This document shows positions 42,231 to 51,341 of a stretch of DNA of 64,000 nt, piece by piece. The notes beneath the pieces were generated by a model. It saw nothing but the letters and a program-made list of their open reading frames with translations. It ran no database searches and was not told where the DNA came from. The number at the start of each line of letters is the position of its first letter. The stretch's first letter is position 1. The position numbers and the translations under genes are program-made. This DNA comes from Streptomyces sp. NBC_00289 (GTDB taxonomy: Bacteria > Actinomycetota > Actinomycetes > Streptomycetales > Streptomycetaceae): the NCBI RefSeq assembly GCF_041435115.1, contig NZ_CP108046.1, positions 1,116,001 through 1,180,000 on the forward strand. Direction: 5' to 3'.

Positions 42231-43292
42231 CTACGCCGTGCCCGCGTCCTCGGTGTCACGGACCAGGTCGAGGGCGCGGCCCAGGGTGGTGAGCCGGGCG
42301 TCGAGGGTCTCGCCGGCAGGATAGAGACGTACGGTGTCCACGCCGGCCTCGCGCCACACCCGCAGCCGCTCACGCACCATGGCCTCGGTTCCGATCAGGG
42401 TGGTCGCCAGCACCATCTCGTCGGTGACCAGTCCGGCCGCACCGTCGCGGTCCCCGGCCTGCCAGCGGGTCCGGATCTCTTCCGCCACCTCCGCCCAACC
42501 CTGCCGGCTGTAGGCGCTGTTGTAGAAGTTGGTGGTCGAGGAGCCCATGCCGCCCAGGCTGAAGGCGAGTTCCTTCTTGCGTCCGGCCACCATCGCGCGC
42601 AGCGCGTCCTCGTCGTCGGCGAAGGCGACCTCGGCGCCCTGGCAGATGTCGAGGTCGGCACGCGTACGGCCGGATGCTGCCAGGCCCTGGTCCAGGTGGT
42701 CGAAGTACGCCTCCTTGGCGCCCTCGGGCACGAAGCTGGTGCCCAGCCAGCCGTCGGCGATCTCGCCGGTCAGACGCAGCATCTTCGGCGAGAGGGTCGC
42801 CAGGTAGACGGGGATGTCGTGCTCGGCGCGCATCGACAGGCGCATGGGCCTGGCCTCCCCGCCCGGCAACGGGATGTGGAACTCCCGCCCGGAATAGGAG
42901 ACCTTCTCCCCCGAGGCGGCCTGGCGCACGATCTCGACGGTCTCCCGCATCCGTGCCAGCGGCCGGGCGAAGGGCACCCCGTGCAGCCCCTCGATCACCT
43001 GCGGACCGGAGGGGCCGAGGCCGAGGAGGAATCGTCCCCCGGAGATCTGGGACAGCGTGATCGCGGCGCGGGCGATGGCCATCGGAGTGCGGGTGCCGAG
43101 CTGGATGATGCCGGAGCCGAGCAGCATGCGCTCGGTCCTGGCGGCGAGGTAGCCCAGCGGTGACGGCGCCTCGGAGCCCCAGGCCTCCGCGACCCAGCAG
43201 ATGTCCAGGCCGAGCTTCTCCGCCTCGGTGACGTAGTCGACGATCTCCCGCCAGTCGGCGCCGGAGGCTTCGATCGTGGTGGACGTACGCAT
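42231..43292 (-). CDS. LLM-class F420-dependent oxidoreductase
   Basis: A 353-residue luciferase-like monooxygenase of the TIM-barrel type. Landmarks are AEKLGLDICWVAEAWGSEA, RMLLGSGIIQLGTRTPMAIA, GRFLLGLGPSGPQVIEGLHG and VYLATLSPKMLRLTGEIADG. Actinobacterial members use coenzyme F420 rather than FMN; I infer the cofactor from group resemblance. The ATG shares its A with the TGA stop of the preceding SRPBCC gene, so the two are coupled. The pair probably acts on one hydrophobic substrate. Confidence 0.9.
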   Translation of the reverse strand: MRTSTTIEASGADWREIVDYVTEAEKLGLDICWVAEAWGSEAPSPLGYLAARTERMLLGSGIIQLGTRTPMAIARAAITLSQISGGRFLLGLGPSGPQVIEGLHGVPFARPLARMRETVEIVRQAASGEKVSYSGREFHIPLPGGEARPMRLSMRAEHDIPVYLATLSPKMLRLTGEIADGWLGTSFVPEGAKEAYFDHLDQGLAASGRTRADLDICQGAEVAFADDEDALRAMVAGRKKELAFSLGGMGSSTTNFYNSAYSRQGWAEVAEEIRTRWQAGDRDGAAGLVTDEMVLATTLIGTEAMVRERLRVWREAGVDTVRLYPAGETLDARLTTLGRALDLVRDTEDAGTA

Positions 43293-43825
43293 CACCGACC
43301 CCCCTCTCCCGTGGTCCGGGCGCTCTCGGCCATTTTCTTGATCGCTTCGAGGGTGCCGGTCATGTTGGTCTCGAACTCCCGCATCCGTACGAAGACGATC
43401 TTCTGCTCCTTGTCCGGCATACGGTCGATGGCGAAGGACAGGCCCGAGCGGCCCGGCCCCATCTGCATCCACTGCCGCAGCAGCGTGCCGCCGTTCTCCG
43501 GCTCCAGGGTGAATCGCCAGATGGCCGTGGGTTCTTGTGGATCCTCGACCGCCCAGGCGAGTGTTCGCGGCGGCTCGTACTCGACGACATGGGACGTGGT
43601 GGCCCACTCCCCCAGCGCATCGTGCTTGCTCCGGCCGACGAACCGGGCGCCCAGGGCAGCACCGCTCCGGCCGTCAAGCCATTCCACCGACTGCAACTCG
43701 GGGCTCATGCGCGGCATCAGCCCGATGTCGGAGACCAGCGTCCACACCCGTCCCGCCGGGGCGTCGATCCAGGTCCGCACCTCGACCGTCGGCTTGTCCG
43801 CATAGCGCGCGCCCGTCCACTCCAT
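43292..43825 (-). CDS. SRPBCC-family (START-like) protein
   Basis: A 177-residue polyketide_cyc2-like SRPBCC protein. It starts VEVRTWIDAPAGRVWTLVSD and continues MPRMSPELQSVEW, LGARFVGRS and IWRFTLEPENGGTLLRQW. The fold encloses a hydrophobic ligand; members are cyclases, hydroxylating partners or lipid carriers. Stop and start overlap with the F420-type monooxygenase gene (TGATG) suggests the two handle the same compound. A palindromic AT-rich element precedes the gene. Confidence 0.85.
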   Translation of the reverse strand: MEWTGARYADKPTVEVRTWIDAPAGRVWTLVSDIGLMPRMSPELQSVEWLDGRSGAALGARFVGRSKHDALGEWATTSHVVEYEPPRTLAWAVEDPQEPTAIWRFTLEPENGGTLLRQWMQMGPGRSGLSFAIDRMPDKEQKIVFVRMREFETNMTGTLEAIKKMAESARTTGEGGR

Positions 43826-43879
43826 GGTTTCGCGGCCCTCCCTGCTCTTCCCGAGTCCCTCACCTTTGAGGCTCTGACC

Positions 43880-43905
43880 AGTAAAGTTGCGTAGATAGAC
43901 TTACT
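43880..43905. promoter_or_regulatory. AT-rich inverted repeat before the SRPBCC/LLM operon
   Basis: AGTAAAGT at 43880-43887 and ACTTACT at 43899-43905 face each other, 55 bases upstream of the SRPBCC start, in an otherwise GC-rich region. A probable operator, perhaps for the HxlR regulator encoded just upstream. Confidence 0.45.
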
Positions 43906-43951
43906 TGTCAAGGGTAGACCGGGGCGGACACAGCCGCTGCGGCCGGCCAGG

Positions 43952-44449
43952 TCAGCCGGCGAAGCGCTCGCGCACGTCGGGCCGTTCGGCCAGGTGCGGC
44001 GGATAGCCGGGACCCATCCGGGCGTGGGTGTTGTCGGCGGTCATCGGCTCGCCGCAGGCCGCGCACACCACCGCGGCGTGGCTCTCCTGCCCGCACACGT
44101 CGTGGTGCATGGCCACCGGCGGGCCCGCCTCACCGGCCAGCCAGCGGTCCCCCCACCGGTTCATCACCAGCAGTACGCCGTAGAAGTCTCGCCCCATCTC
44201 GGTGAGCACGTAGTCGTAGCGGACCGGCTCGCACTGATACGGCCGCTTCTCCAGCAGTCCCTCGTCGACCAGGCGGCGCAGCCGGTCCGTCAGGGTGTTG
44301 CGGGCGATCCCCAACGCCTCCTGGAAGGCGTCGAACCGCTGGATCCCGTAGAACGCCTCGCGCAGCACGAGCGGCGTCCACCAGTCCCCGAGCAGGTCCA
44401 TGGTCCGGGCGATCGAGCAGGGCCACTGCGCAAAGGATGTCCGTCTCAT
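43952..44449 (-). CDS. HxlR-family regulator with C-terminal Cys-rich tail
   Basis: A 165-residue winged-helix regulator. The HxlR domain (about residues 5-110) reads WPCSIARTMDLLGDWWTPLV, FQEALGIARNTLTDRLRRLV and YDYVLTEMGRDFYGVLLVMN. A C-terminal zinc-ribbon-like tail has MHHDVCGQES and VVCAACGEPMTA, seen in a common HxlR subgroup. The first Cys (WPCSIARTMD) is at the position used for redox or electrophile sensing in some homologues. ATG 44449 is chosen; 44461 is possible. It lies upstream of the SRPBCC/LLM operon on the same strand. Confidence 0.88.
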   Translation of the reverse strand: MRRTSFAQWPCSIARTMDLLGDWWTPLVLREAFYGIQRFDAFQEALGIARNTLTDRLRRLVDEGLLEKRPYQCEPVRYDYVLTEMGRDFYGVLLVMNRWGDRWLAGEAGPPVAMHHDVCGQESHAAVVCAACGEPMTADNTHARMGPGYPPHLAERPDVRERFAG

Positions 44450-44852
44450 GGCAGCCAGCATAGGTTCGTCCAGTCGTAAGACCCAGCAGGTCATTGCCTA
44501 CCCATTCGAGGCACGGTGGGATTTCCGCTCATCGAGGGCCGCCGGGTCCGCCGGGTCCGCCGGGAATGAACAGCGCGTACGCGTGGGGGTACGTCTTCCC
44601 CAAGGTCCCGCGCGCGCCGACCGTGGGACACGCGCGAGGCGGGCGCCCGCCGGGAACCGCTCGCCGGCGGGCGGGCGGTCCGCCGCTCCGGTAGCAGCAG
44701 GTTGAGCCAGGGGCCCGCCGTGGACCCCTAGCGCCAAGGCGGTCGGCCCTGGGGTCGGGCCGCCACCTCGGCTCATGCTCGCGCCCTCACCGGTCGGACA
44801 GCACGCTCCCCACACTCATCGCGACCAGCACTTGTGATCACCGCTCCTCCTC
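44450..44852. other. divergent intergenic region
   Basis: About 400 bases between the HxlR gene and the SDR leader. It includes four near-perfect tandem copies of the 9-base unit CCGCCGGGT at about 44540-44566 but no convincing gene. Confidence 0.4.
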
Positions 44853-44877
44853 TCATAGAATTACGGTCATACTTCAA
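44853..44877 (+). promoter_or_regulatory. 25-base promoter element shared with position 50265
   Basis: A 25-base AT-rich sequence containing ATTACGGTCA (44860-44869) and ending ACTTCAA is repeated exactly at 50265-50289 before the hydrolase gene. TAGAAT inside it could be a -10 box. It lies about 130 bases upstream of the SDR start at 45005. Confidence 0.75.
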
Positions 44878-45004
44878 AGCTGCCAAGTCCTCACCACCGA
44901 CGGCTTGGGCACAGGCTCACGGCGGTGCGCCCTCCACGGACATCGGTGCGGCCTTCAAGGCCCGATCCCACCAACCTGCCTTTCACCTCGTCAGGAGCTT
45001 CTTC

Positions 45005-45703
45005 ATGGACATCTCCACCAGCACGGTCCTCGTCACCGGCGCCAACCGGGGCTTCGGCCGAGCACTCGCCGCCGAACTGCTCAGCCGCGGCGCCACCGTC
45101 CACGCCGGCGCCCGCAACCCCGACCAAATCGACCTGCCCGGCGCCAAGCCGATCGCGCTCGACATCACCGACCCCGACTCCGTCGCGGCCGCCGTCAAGG
45201 CCACCGGCGACGTGACCCTCCTGGTCAACAACGCGGGGTCGTCCACCGGTGCGGACCTGCTCGCGGCCGACCTCGCCGACATCCGCCTGGAGATGGACAC
45301 CCACTACTTCGGCACCCTGTCGGTGGTCCGCGCCTTCGCGCCCCAGATCGCGGCCAACGGCGGCGGGGCGATCCTGAACGTTCTCTCCGGTCTGTCCTGG
45401 GTCAGCTTCCCCGAACTCGGCGCCTACTGCGCCGCCAAGTCCGCCGAGTGGTCGCTCACCAACGCCCTGCGTGTGCAACTCGCCGACCAGGGCATCCGGG
45501 TCGCCGGGCTGCACGTCGGCTACATGGACACCGACATGGTCAGGGAAGTCGACGCGGCGAAGTCGAACCCCGCCGACATCGCCCGGATCGCCGTCGACGG
45601 CCTCGCCGCCGGCGCCTACGAGATCCTCGCGGACGACGCCGCCCGCCAGGCCCAGGCGGCGCTGGCCGTAGGCGTGTCGGCGCTCTATCCCCAGCTGCCC
45701 TGA
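45005..45703 (+). CDS. classical short-chain dehydrogenase/reductase
   Basis: A 232-residue SDR with TGANRGFGR, LLVNNAGSS, catalytic Ser in LSGLSWVSF and catalytic YCAAK. It is a close paralogue of the protein at 38218; the text LHVGYMDTDM is identical in both. ATG 45005 follows AGGAG. It is followed 99 bases later by a DHA2 exporter on the same strand, and its promoter carries the ATTACGGTCA element shared with other genes of this region. Confidence 0.92.
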   Translation: MDISTSTVLVTGANRGFGRALAAELLSRGATVHAGARNPDQIDLPGAKPIALDITDPDSVAAAVKATGDVTLLVNNAGSSTGADLLAADLADIRLEMDTHYFGTLSVVRAFAPQIAANGGGAILNVLSGLSWVSFPELGAYCAAKSAEWSLTNALRVQLADQGIRVAGLHVGYMDTDMVREVDAAKSNPADIARIAVDGLAAGAYEILADDAARQAQAALAVGVSALYPQLP

Positions 45704-45802
45704 AGGCCTGCCGACCGAGAACCGCACGGTGACCGCGCAGGAGAAGTTCTGCGCCCAAGCACTTATTGATCAACCACCATTGTGTCCGCGAGGAGCAGCT
45801 CC

Positions 45803-47278
45803 ATGCACCAGCAACAGCAGTCGGCGGGGCGCAACGCCACCGTATGGGCGATCATCATCACCAGCGTTGCGGGATTCATCACCGCGCTCGACAACCTGAT
45901 CGTCACCACCGCCCTCCCCTCCATCCGCGAGGACCTCGGCGGGGGACTTCAAGACCTCGAATGGACGGTGAGCGCCTACACGCTCACCTTCGCGGTGCTG
46001 CTCATGTTCGGCGCCTCCCTCGGTGACCGTTTCGGCCGCCGACGGCTCTTCGTCCTCGGGCTCGGCATCTTCACCGCCGCCTCCGCCGGTGCCGCGCTCG
46101 CTCCGGGAATGAGCGAACTGATCGCCGCCCGCGCGGCACAGGGCGTCGGTGCCGCGATCGTCACCCCTCTGACGCTCACTCTGCTGTCGGCCGCCGTCCC
46201 GCCCGAGCGGCGAGGCGTGGCCTTCGGCATCTGGGGCGCGGCCAGTGGCATCGCCGTCGCCACCGGACCGCTGATCGGCGGCACGCTCACCGAGCACCTC
46301 TCCTGGCAGTGGATCTTCTGGGTGAACGTCCCGATCGGACTGGCGCTCATTCCCCTCGCCCGGCTCAGGCTGACCGAGAGCCACGGTCCGAACCCGACCC
46401 TGGACCTGCCCGGCACGGTGCTGGCCAGCGGCGGCCTGTTCGGCATCGTCTACGCCCTCGTCCGCGGTGACGCCGACGGCTGGACCAGCACCCCGGTGCT
46501 GGGCGGCCTGATCGGCGGTACGGTCCTGCTCGCCGCCTTCGTCGCGTGGGAACTGCGCGCCAAGCACCCGATGCTTCCCATGCGGCTGTTCCGCAATTCC
46601 TCCTTCAGCGCCATCAACGCGACGAGCCTGCTGATGTTCCTGGGGATGTTCGGCTCGATCTTCCTGCTCAGCCAGTACCTGCAGACCGTCGGCGGCTACT
46701 CCCCGATGCAGGCCGGAGTACGGATGCTGCCCTGGACCGCCATGCCCATGATCGCCGGACCGCTCGCCGGAGCGCTTTCCGACCGCATCGGCGGCCGCCC
46801 GGTCGTCGGGGTGGGAATGGCCCTGAACGCGGTGGGCCTGGGCCTCTGGGCGCTGGCCGTCGAGCCGCAGGTGTCGTACACCTCCTTGCTGCCAGCCCTC
46901 ATCGTGTGCGGGATCGGCATGGGAATGTTCTTCGCCCCGTCCGCGAACCTCGTCATGAGCACCGTCCGCCCGGAGGAGGAGGGCATCGCCTCCGGCGCCA
47001 ACAACGCCATCCGCGAAGTCGGCGGCGCCCTCGGCGTGGCGTCACTGGCGGCCGTCTTCTCCGCCCAGGGCGGCTACGGCTCCGCCGCGATGTTCGTGGA
47101 CGGGCTCACGCCCGCACTCTGGGCCGGCGCCGGCGCGGTCACCCTCGCGGCGGTACTGCTGTTCCTGATTCCCGGGCAGCGCAAGGCCGATGCCCATACG
47201 GCCGTGAACCCGGCCTCGGGCGAATCCCCCGCCGGCGCCTACGCCTCATTGGATTACACTCGCAATACCATACAATGA
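45803..47278 (+). CDS. MFS transporter, DHA2 (EmrB/QacA-like, 14 TM)
   Basis: A 491-residue drug:H+ antiporter with about fourteen helices. Signature text: SVAGFITALDNLIVTTALPS, LEWTVSAYTLTFAVL, DRFGRRRLFVLGLG and IWGAASGIAVATGPLIGG (motif C). ATG 45803 follows GAGGAG. The gene lies between the SDR and a TetR gene whose possible ATG start overlaps its stop codon, so exporter and regulator probably form one operon. Substrates are likely lipophilic toxicants or metabolites. Confidence 0.93.
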   Translation: MHQQQQSAGRNATVWAIIITSVAGFITALDNLIVTTALPSIREDLGGGLQDLEWTVSAYTLTFAVLLMFGASLGDRFGRRRLFVLGLGIFTAASAGAALAPGMSELIAARAAQGVGAAIVTPLTLTLLSAAVPPERRGVAFGIWGAASGIAVATGPLIGGTLTEHLSWQWIFWVNVPIGLALIPLARLRLTESHGPNPTLDLPGTVLASGGLFGIVYALVRGDADGWTSTPVLGGLIGGTVLLAAFVAWELRAKHPMLPMRLFRNSSFSAINATSLLMFLGMFGSIFLLSQYLQTVGGYSPMQAGVRMLPWTAMPMIAGPLAGALSDRIGGRPVVGVGMALNAVGLGLWALAVEPQVSYTSLLPALIVCGIGMGMFFAPSANLVMSTVRPEEEGIASGANNAIREVGGALGVASLAAVFSAQGGYGSAAMFVDGLTPALWAGAGAVTLAAVLLFLIPGQRKADAHTAVNPASGESPAGAYASLDYTRNTIQ

Positions 47279-47328
47279 GGGAGTCGGCGGAGGGCACGGG
47301 ACCCTTCCGACGCCTGGAGGAGCGTGTG

Positions 47329-47916
47329 GTGCGGTACAGCAAAGAGCACAAGCAGGCGACGAGGAAGCACATCATCGAGACGGCCGGCCGCCGGTTCAAG
47401 CGGGACGGCATCGACGGCTCGGGAATCGCGACGCTCATGGCCGACGCCGGGCTGACCAACGGCGCGTTCTACGCCCACTTCGAGTCCAAGGACGACCTGG
47501 TCGCGACCGCGGTCGCCGACCAACTGCGCGTGCTGAACGCGAACGTCGTCGAGCAGGCGGCGCCTGGCATCGCCGGGCTGGAGCAGATCGTGCGGTGGTA
47601 TCTGTCGCCCCAGCACCGCGACAGTCCCGACGACGGCTGCCCGTCCGCCGCGCTCCTCGACGAGATCGGGCGCTGCACGGACGCGACCAAGCAGGCGTAC
47701 ACCGACGGCGTACTGGAAGTGATCGACGGTATCGCCGCCCGCCTGGCACCAGCCGATCCCGGCTCGGAACGCTCGAAGACCCTCAGCGTCTACGCCATGA
47801 TGATCGGGACACTGCAGCTCTCCCGCGCTCTGGCCGACCGGGAACTCTCCGACGCACTCCTCGAAGAGGGCATCCACAACGCCCTCACCGCACTGGGCAT
47901 CAAGCAGTCGGGCTGA
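47329..47916 (+). CDS. TetR-family transcriptional regulator
   Basis: A 195-residue regulator with a helix-turn-helix HIIETAGRRFKRDGIDGSGI, ATLMADAGLTNGAFYAHFES, and ligand-domain text SPDDGCPSAALLDEIGRCT with the C-P-x-x-x-L motif of NemR-like proteins. I prefer GTG 47329 (MRYSKEHKQ), which follows GGAGGAG; ATG 47275, overlapping the exporter stop as ATGA, is an alternative. The sequence TTGGATTAC at 47249-47257 just upstream resembles the element inverted before the SDR at 38218, suggesting autoregulation. Confidence 0.9.
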   Translation: MRYSKEHKQATRKHIIETAGRRFKRDGIDGSGIATLMADAGLTNGAFYAHFESKDDLVATAVADQLRVLNANVVEQAAPGIAGLEQIVRWYLSPQHRDSPDDGCPSAALLDEIGRCTDATKQAYTDGVLEVIDGIAARLAPADPGSERSKTLSVYAMMIGTLQLSRALADRELSDALLEEGIHNALTALGIKQSG

Positions 47917-48055
47917 CGCGCGCCGCACGACCGGGCGACGAACCGAGACCGGATGCCTGGCGCATACGCTCGTCCTACGCGGTTACGCGGCTACGCCGGT
48001 ACTCCGGTGCGCCGCCATCGCTGCCCGGTCCCTCGATGCGACAAAGGAGTGCGCA

Positions 48056-49945
48056 GTGGGAACCTACGAGGATGTCTATCGCGCCAGTACCGAAGACCCG
48101 GAGAGCTTCTGGCTGAGGGCGGCGGAGGCCATCGACTGGGATGTCGCTCCGCGCCGGGCCCTGGACCGCTCGGGCGCACCCTTCTACCGCTGGTTTCCCG
48201 ACGGGCGGCTCAACGTCTGTTTCAACGCGGTGGACCGGCACGTGGAAGCGGGCCGGGGCGAACAGCCCGCGCTCATCCACGACTCCCCCGTGACCGACAG
48301 CCGACGCACCTACACGTACGCGCAACTGAAGGACGAGGTGGCCGCCTTCGCCGGAGTGCTCGTGCAGCTCGGTGTGGGGCACGGCGACCGGGTCGTGATC
48401 TACATGCCGATGGTCCCCGAGGCCGCGATCGCGATGCTGGCCTGCGCACGCATCGGCGCGGTCCACTCGGTTGTCTTCGGCGGGTTCGCCCCGCACGAAC
48501 TCGCCGTCCGCATCGACGACGCGACCCCCAAGGTGGTCGTCTCCGCCTCCTGCGGCATCGAAGGCAAGCGTGTCATCGCGTACAAGCCGCTGCTGGACCG
48601 GGCGATCGAACTCGCGGGCCACAAGCCGCAGAAGCGGGTCATCCTGCAACGCCCGCAGGCGGTGGCCGAGTTGGGGCCCGACGATCTCGACTGGGCCGAC
48701 GTGATCGCCGCCGCACCCCCGGCCGACTGCGTTCCCGTCGCCGCCACCGATCCCCTGTACATCCTCTACACGTCGGGAACAACCGGGAAGCCCAAGGGAG
48801 TTGTTCGCGACTGCGGCGGCTGCGCGGTGGCGCTGCACTGGTCGATGGGCGCTGTGTACGACGTGGGCCCGGGCGAGACGATGTTCACCGGTTCCGACGT
48901 CGGCTGGGTCGTCGGGCACTCCTACATCGTCTACGCACCCCTGCTGGTCGGTGCGACAACCGTCCTGTACGAGGGCAAGCCGGTCGGCACACCGGACGCG
49001 GGCCAGTTCTGGCGGGTCGCCGCCGAGTACCGGGTCAAGACCATGTTCACGGCGCCCACCGCCTTCCGGGCGATCAGGAAGGAGGACCCGAAGGGAACGC
49101 TCACCACCGGCTACGACCTCTCCCACCTGCGCTATCTCTTCCTGGCCGGAGAGCGGCTCGACCCGGAGACCTACCACTGGGCGAGCGCCCTCCTGGGCGT
49201 CCCGGTGATCGACCACTGGTGGCAGACCGAGACCGGCTGGCCCATCGTCGCCAACCCGGTCGGCATCGAAGCCGCTCCCCTCAAGCCCGGCTCCCCGACC
49301 CGCCCGCTGCCAGGTTGGGACGTCCGCGTGTTCGACGCCGCGGGAGAGCCGGTGCCCGCGGGCACGGACGGGGCGATCGTCGTGAAGCTCCCCCTGCCAC
49401 CCGGTGCGCTGCCCACTCTCTGGAACGACGACGACCGCTTCGTCGCCTCCTATCTCTCCGCCTTCGACGGCTACTACCTGACGGGTGACAGCGGACACAT
49501 CGACGACGACGGGTATGTGTTCGTCATGGGCCGCACCGACGACGTCATCAACGTCGCCGGTCACCGGCTGTCCACCGGCAGCATGGAGGAAGCCCTCGCC
49601 GCCCACCCCGACGTCGCCGAATGCGCCGTCATCGGGGTCGCCGACGAACTCAAGGGACAGATCCCGCGCGGCTTCGTCGTCCTGAAGGCCGGCACCTCCC
49701 GCGAAGCAGGCGAGATCGAGGCCGAACTCGTCCAGCTCGTGCGCGAACGCATCGGCGCCGTCGCCTCACTCAAGGACGTCACGGTCGTCGCCGCCCTGCC
49801 CAAGACCCGCTCGGGGAAGATCCTGCGCAAGACCATGCGCGGCATCGCCGACGGCCACGACGAGCCCATCCCGTCCACGGTGGACGACCCGGGTGTCATC
49901 GAGACGCTGCGACCGGTTCTCCGCCGCAACGGCCGCACGCCGTGA
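48056..49945 (+). CDS. acetyl/propionyl-CoA synthetase (PrpE/AcsA-like)
   Basis: A 629-residue AMP-forming acyl-CoA ligase that activates a short carboxylic acid to its CoA ester. The P-loop is YTSGTTGKPKG, then GSDVGWVVGHSYIVYAPLL, WWQTETGWP, and GRTDDVINVAGHRLSTGSME. The acetylatable Lys is in LPKTRSGKILRK. The pattern GWVVGHSYIVY and length favour the propionyl-CoA synthetase side of the family. GTG 48056 follows AAGGAG. A hairpin terminator follows. Confidence 0.92.
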   Translation: MGTYEDVYRASTEDPESFWLRAAEAIDWDVAPRRALDRSGAPFYRWFPDGRLNVCFNAVDRHVEAGRGEQPALIHDSPVTDSRRTYTYAQLKDEVAAFAGVLVQLGVGHGDRVVIYMPMVPEAAIAMLACARIGAVHSVVFGGFAPHELAVRIDDATPKVVVSASCGIEGKRVIAYKPLLDRAIELAGHKPQKRVILQRPQAVAELGPDDLDWADVIAAAPPADCVPVAATDPLYILYTSGTTGKPKGVVRDCGGCAVALHWSMGAVYDVGPGETMFTGSDVGWVVGHSYIVYAPLLVGATTVLYEGKPVGTPDAGQFWRVAAEYRVKTMFTAPTAFRAIRKEDPKGTLTTGYDLSHLRYLFLAGERLDPETYHWASALLGVPVIDHWWQTETGWPIVANPVGIEAAPLKPGSPTRPLPGWDVRVFDAAGEPVPAGTDGAIVVKLPLPPGALPTLWNDDDRFVASYLSAFDGYYLTGDSGHIDDDGYVFVMGRTDDVINVAGHRLSTGSMEEALAAHPDVAECAVIGVADELKGQIPRGFVVLKAGTSREAGEIEAELVQLVRERIGAVASLKDVTVVAALPKTRSGKILRKTMRGIADGHDEPIPSTVDDPGVIETLRPVLRRNGRTP

Positions 49946-49976
49946 GCCTCAGCTGTCGGGCCGCCGCGGCGGATCG

Positions 49977-50000
49977 GTCCGGAAGGTTCACCTTCCGGAC
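49977..50000 (+). terminator. hairpin terminator after the acyl-CoA synthetase gene
   Basis: GTCCGGAAGG (49977-49986) pairs perfectly with CCTTCCGGAC (49991-50000); loop TTCA. Confidence 0.72.
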
Positions 50001-50355
50001 GAGGTGAATCCGGCCCGGCACGGGGGTCCTCCCCCTCGGTCCGCCACTGCACCTGTCTAGCGGCGGCCACCTTCTTGCCGTCCTGACTATTGGCGCGAGC
50101 TCGTCGCGGCAGGCAGTGGCCCGGCCGGCGGGGTGCCCGGTGCGTCGCCTTTCGGCGAGACGGTGGCACCGACCCTGGCGCGGCACGTGCGCCCATGACA
50201 TCCGGTGCCGCCACTACTGCCTTGACGTTCCTCTCGTTCCGTCCGCCCGTGCACTCTTGCGTCTTCATAGAATTACGGTCATACTTCAATCATCGAAGCG
50301 CGATACCCGGCCTGACGAGCGGCCCTCGCTGACACCCCACCCGAAGGACACGGCC
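50001..50355. other. intergenic region before the hydrolase gene
   Basis: About 350 bases without a gene. It contains the shared 25-base element at 50265-50289, described separately. Confidence 0.45.
50265..50289 (+). promoter_or_regulatory. 25-base promoter element shared with position 44853
   Basis: Exact copy of 44853-44877, with ATTACGGTCA at 50272-50281. It lies 67 bases upstream of the hydrolase ATG. Confidence 0.75.
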
Positions 50356-51222
50356 ATGAGTGAGAAGCAGGAAGCACGAAACGACGTGGTGAGGTCCTAC
50401 AAGGACGCGCCGACCCGCACCATCACCGCCGGTGGAGTGACCTTCGCGTACCGCGAGCTCGGCCCCCGGACCGGCACCCCGGTGGTCTTCATCACCCACC
50501 TCGCCGCGGTCCTCGACAACTGGGACCCCAGGGTCGTCGACGGCATCGCCGCCAAGCACCGGGTCATCACGTTCGACAACAGGGGCGTCGGCGCCGCCAC
50601 CGGTTCAACGCCGCGCACCATCCAGGCGATGGCCAAGGATGCCGTCACGTTCATCCGGGCACTCGGACTGGAGCACGTCGACATCCACGGCTTCTCGATG
50701 GGCGGCATGATCGCCCAGGTGATCGCGCAGACCGACCCGCACCTCGTCCGCAAGCTCATCCTCAGCGGCACCGGTCCCGCGGGAGGCGAGGGCATCAGGA
50801 ACGTGACGGTGCTGTCCCATCTCGACACCGTCCGAGCCCTGTTCACCCTCCAGGACCCGAAGCGGTTCCTCTTCTTCACCCGCACCGCGGGCGGGCGTCG
50901 AGCCGGCAAGGAGTTCCTGGCCCGCCTGAAGGAGCGCACCGTCGACCGTGACAGGGCGATCTCCCCGATCTCGTACAGCAACCAGCTCAAGGCCATCCAC
51001 CGCTGGGGCCTGGAGCAGCCCCACGACCTCTCTGTCATCCGCCAGCCCGTGCTCGTCGCAAACGGTGACCACGACAGGATGGTGCCGACGAAGAACTCGG
51101 CCGACCTGGCCCGGCGGCTGCCGAACAGCGAGCTGGTGATCTACCCCGACGCCGGACACGGCGGCATCTTCCAGTTCCACGACCAGTTCGTTGCCGCAGC
51201 GCTGGAGTTCCTCGAGCGGTAG
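50356..51222 (+). CDS. alpha/beta hydrolase
   Basis: A 288-residue alpha/beta hydrolase of the epoxide-hydrolase/haloperoxidase-like type. Its opening TITAGGVTFAYRELGPRTGT and the loop FDNRGVGAATG are followed by nucleophile Ser in DIHGFSMGGMIA, acid Asp in NGDHDRMV and His in DAGHGG. The oxyanion region reads ITHLAAVLDNWDP, a common variant. ATG 50356 is preceded by GAAGGACACGGCC. It converges with the TetR gene and shares its promoter element with the SDR at 45005. Confidence 0.9.
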   Translation: MSEKQEARNDVVRSYKDAPTRTITAGGVTFAYRELGPRTGTPVVFITHLAAVLDNWDPRVVDGIAAKHRVITFDNRGVGAATGSTPRTIQAMAKDAVTFIRALGLEHVDIHGFSMGGMIAQVIAQTDPHLVRKLILSGTGPAGGEGIRNVTVLSHLDTVRALFTLQDPKRFLFFTRTAGGRRAGKEFLARLKERTVDRDRAISPISYSNQLKAIHRWGLEQPHDLSVIRQPVLVANGDHDRMVPTKNSADLARRLPNSELVIYPDAGHGGIFQFHDQFVAAALEFLER

Positions 51223-51341
51223 TAAGTGCTCAACACAGTCGGCGCGTGACGCGCGAACGTCCAACCAGGAGCGCGAGTGATCGTAGGCTCGCGACATGCT
51301 GCCGCCGCACCTGACCCAGGTACGGCGGCACCGACCTTCGA

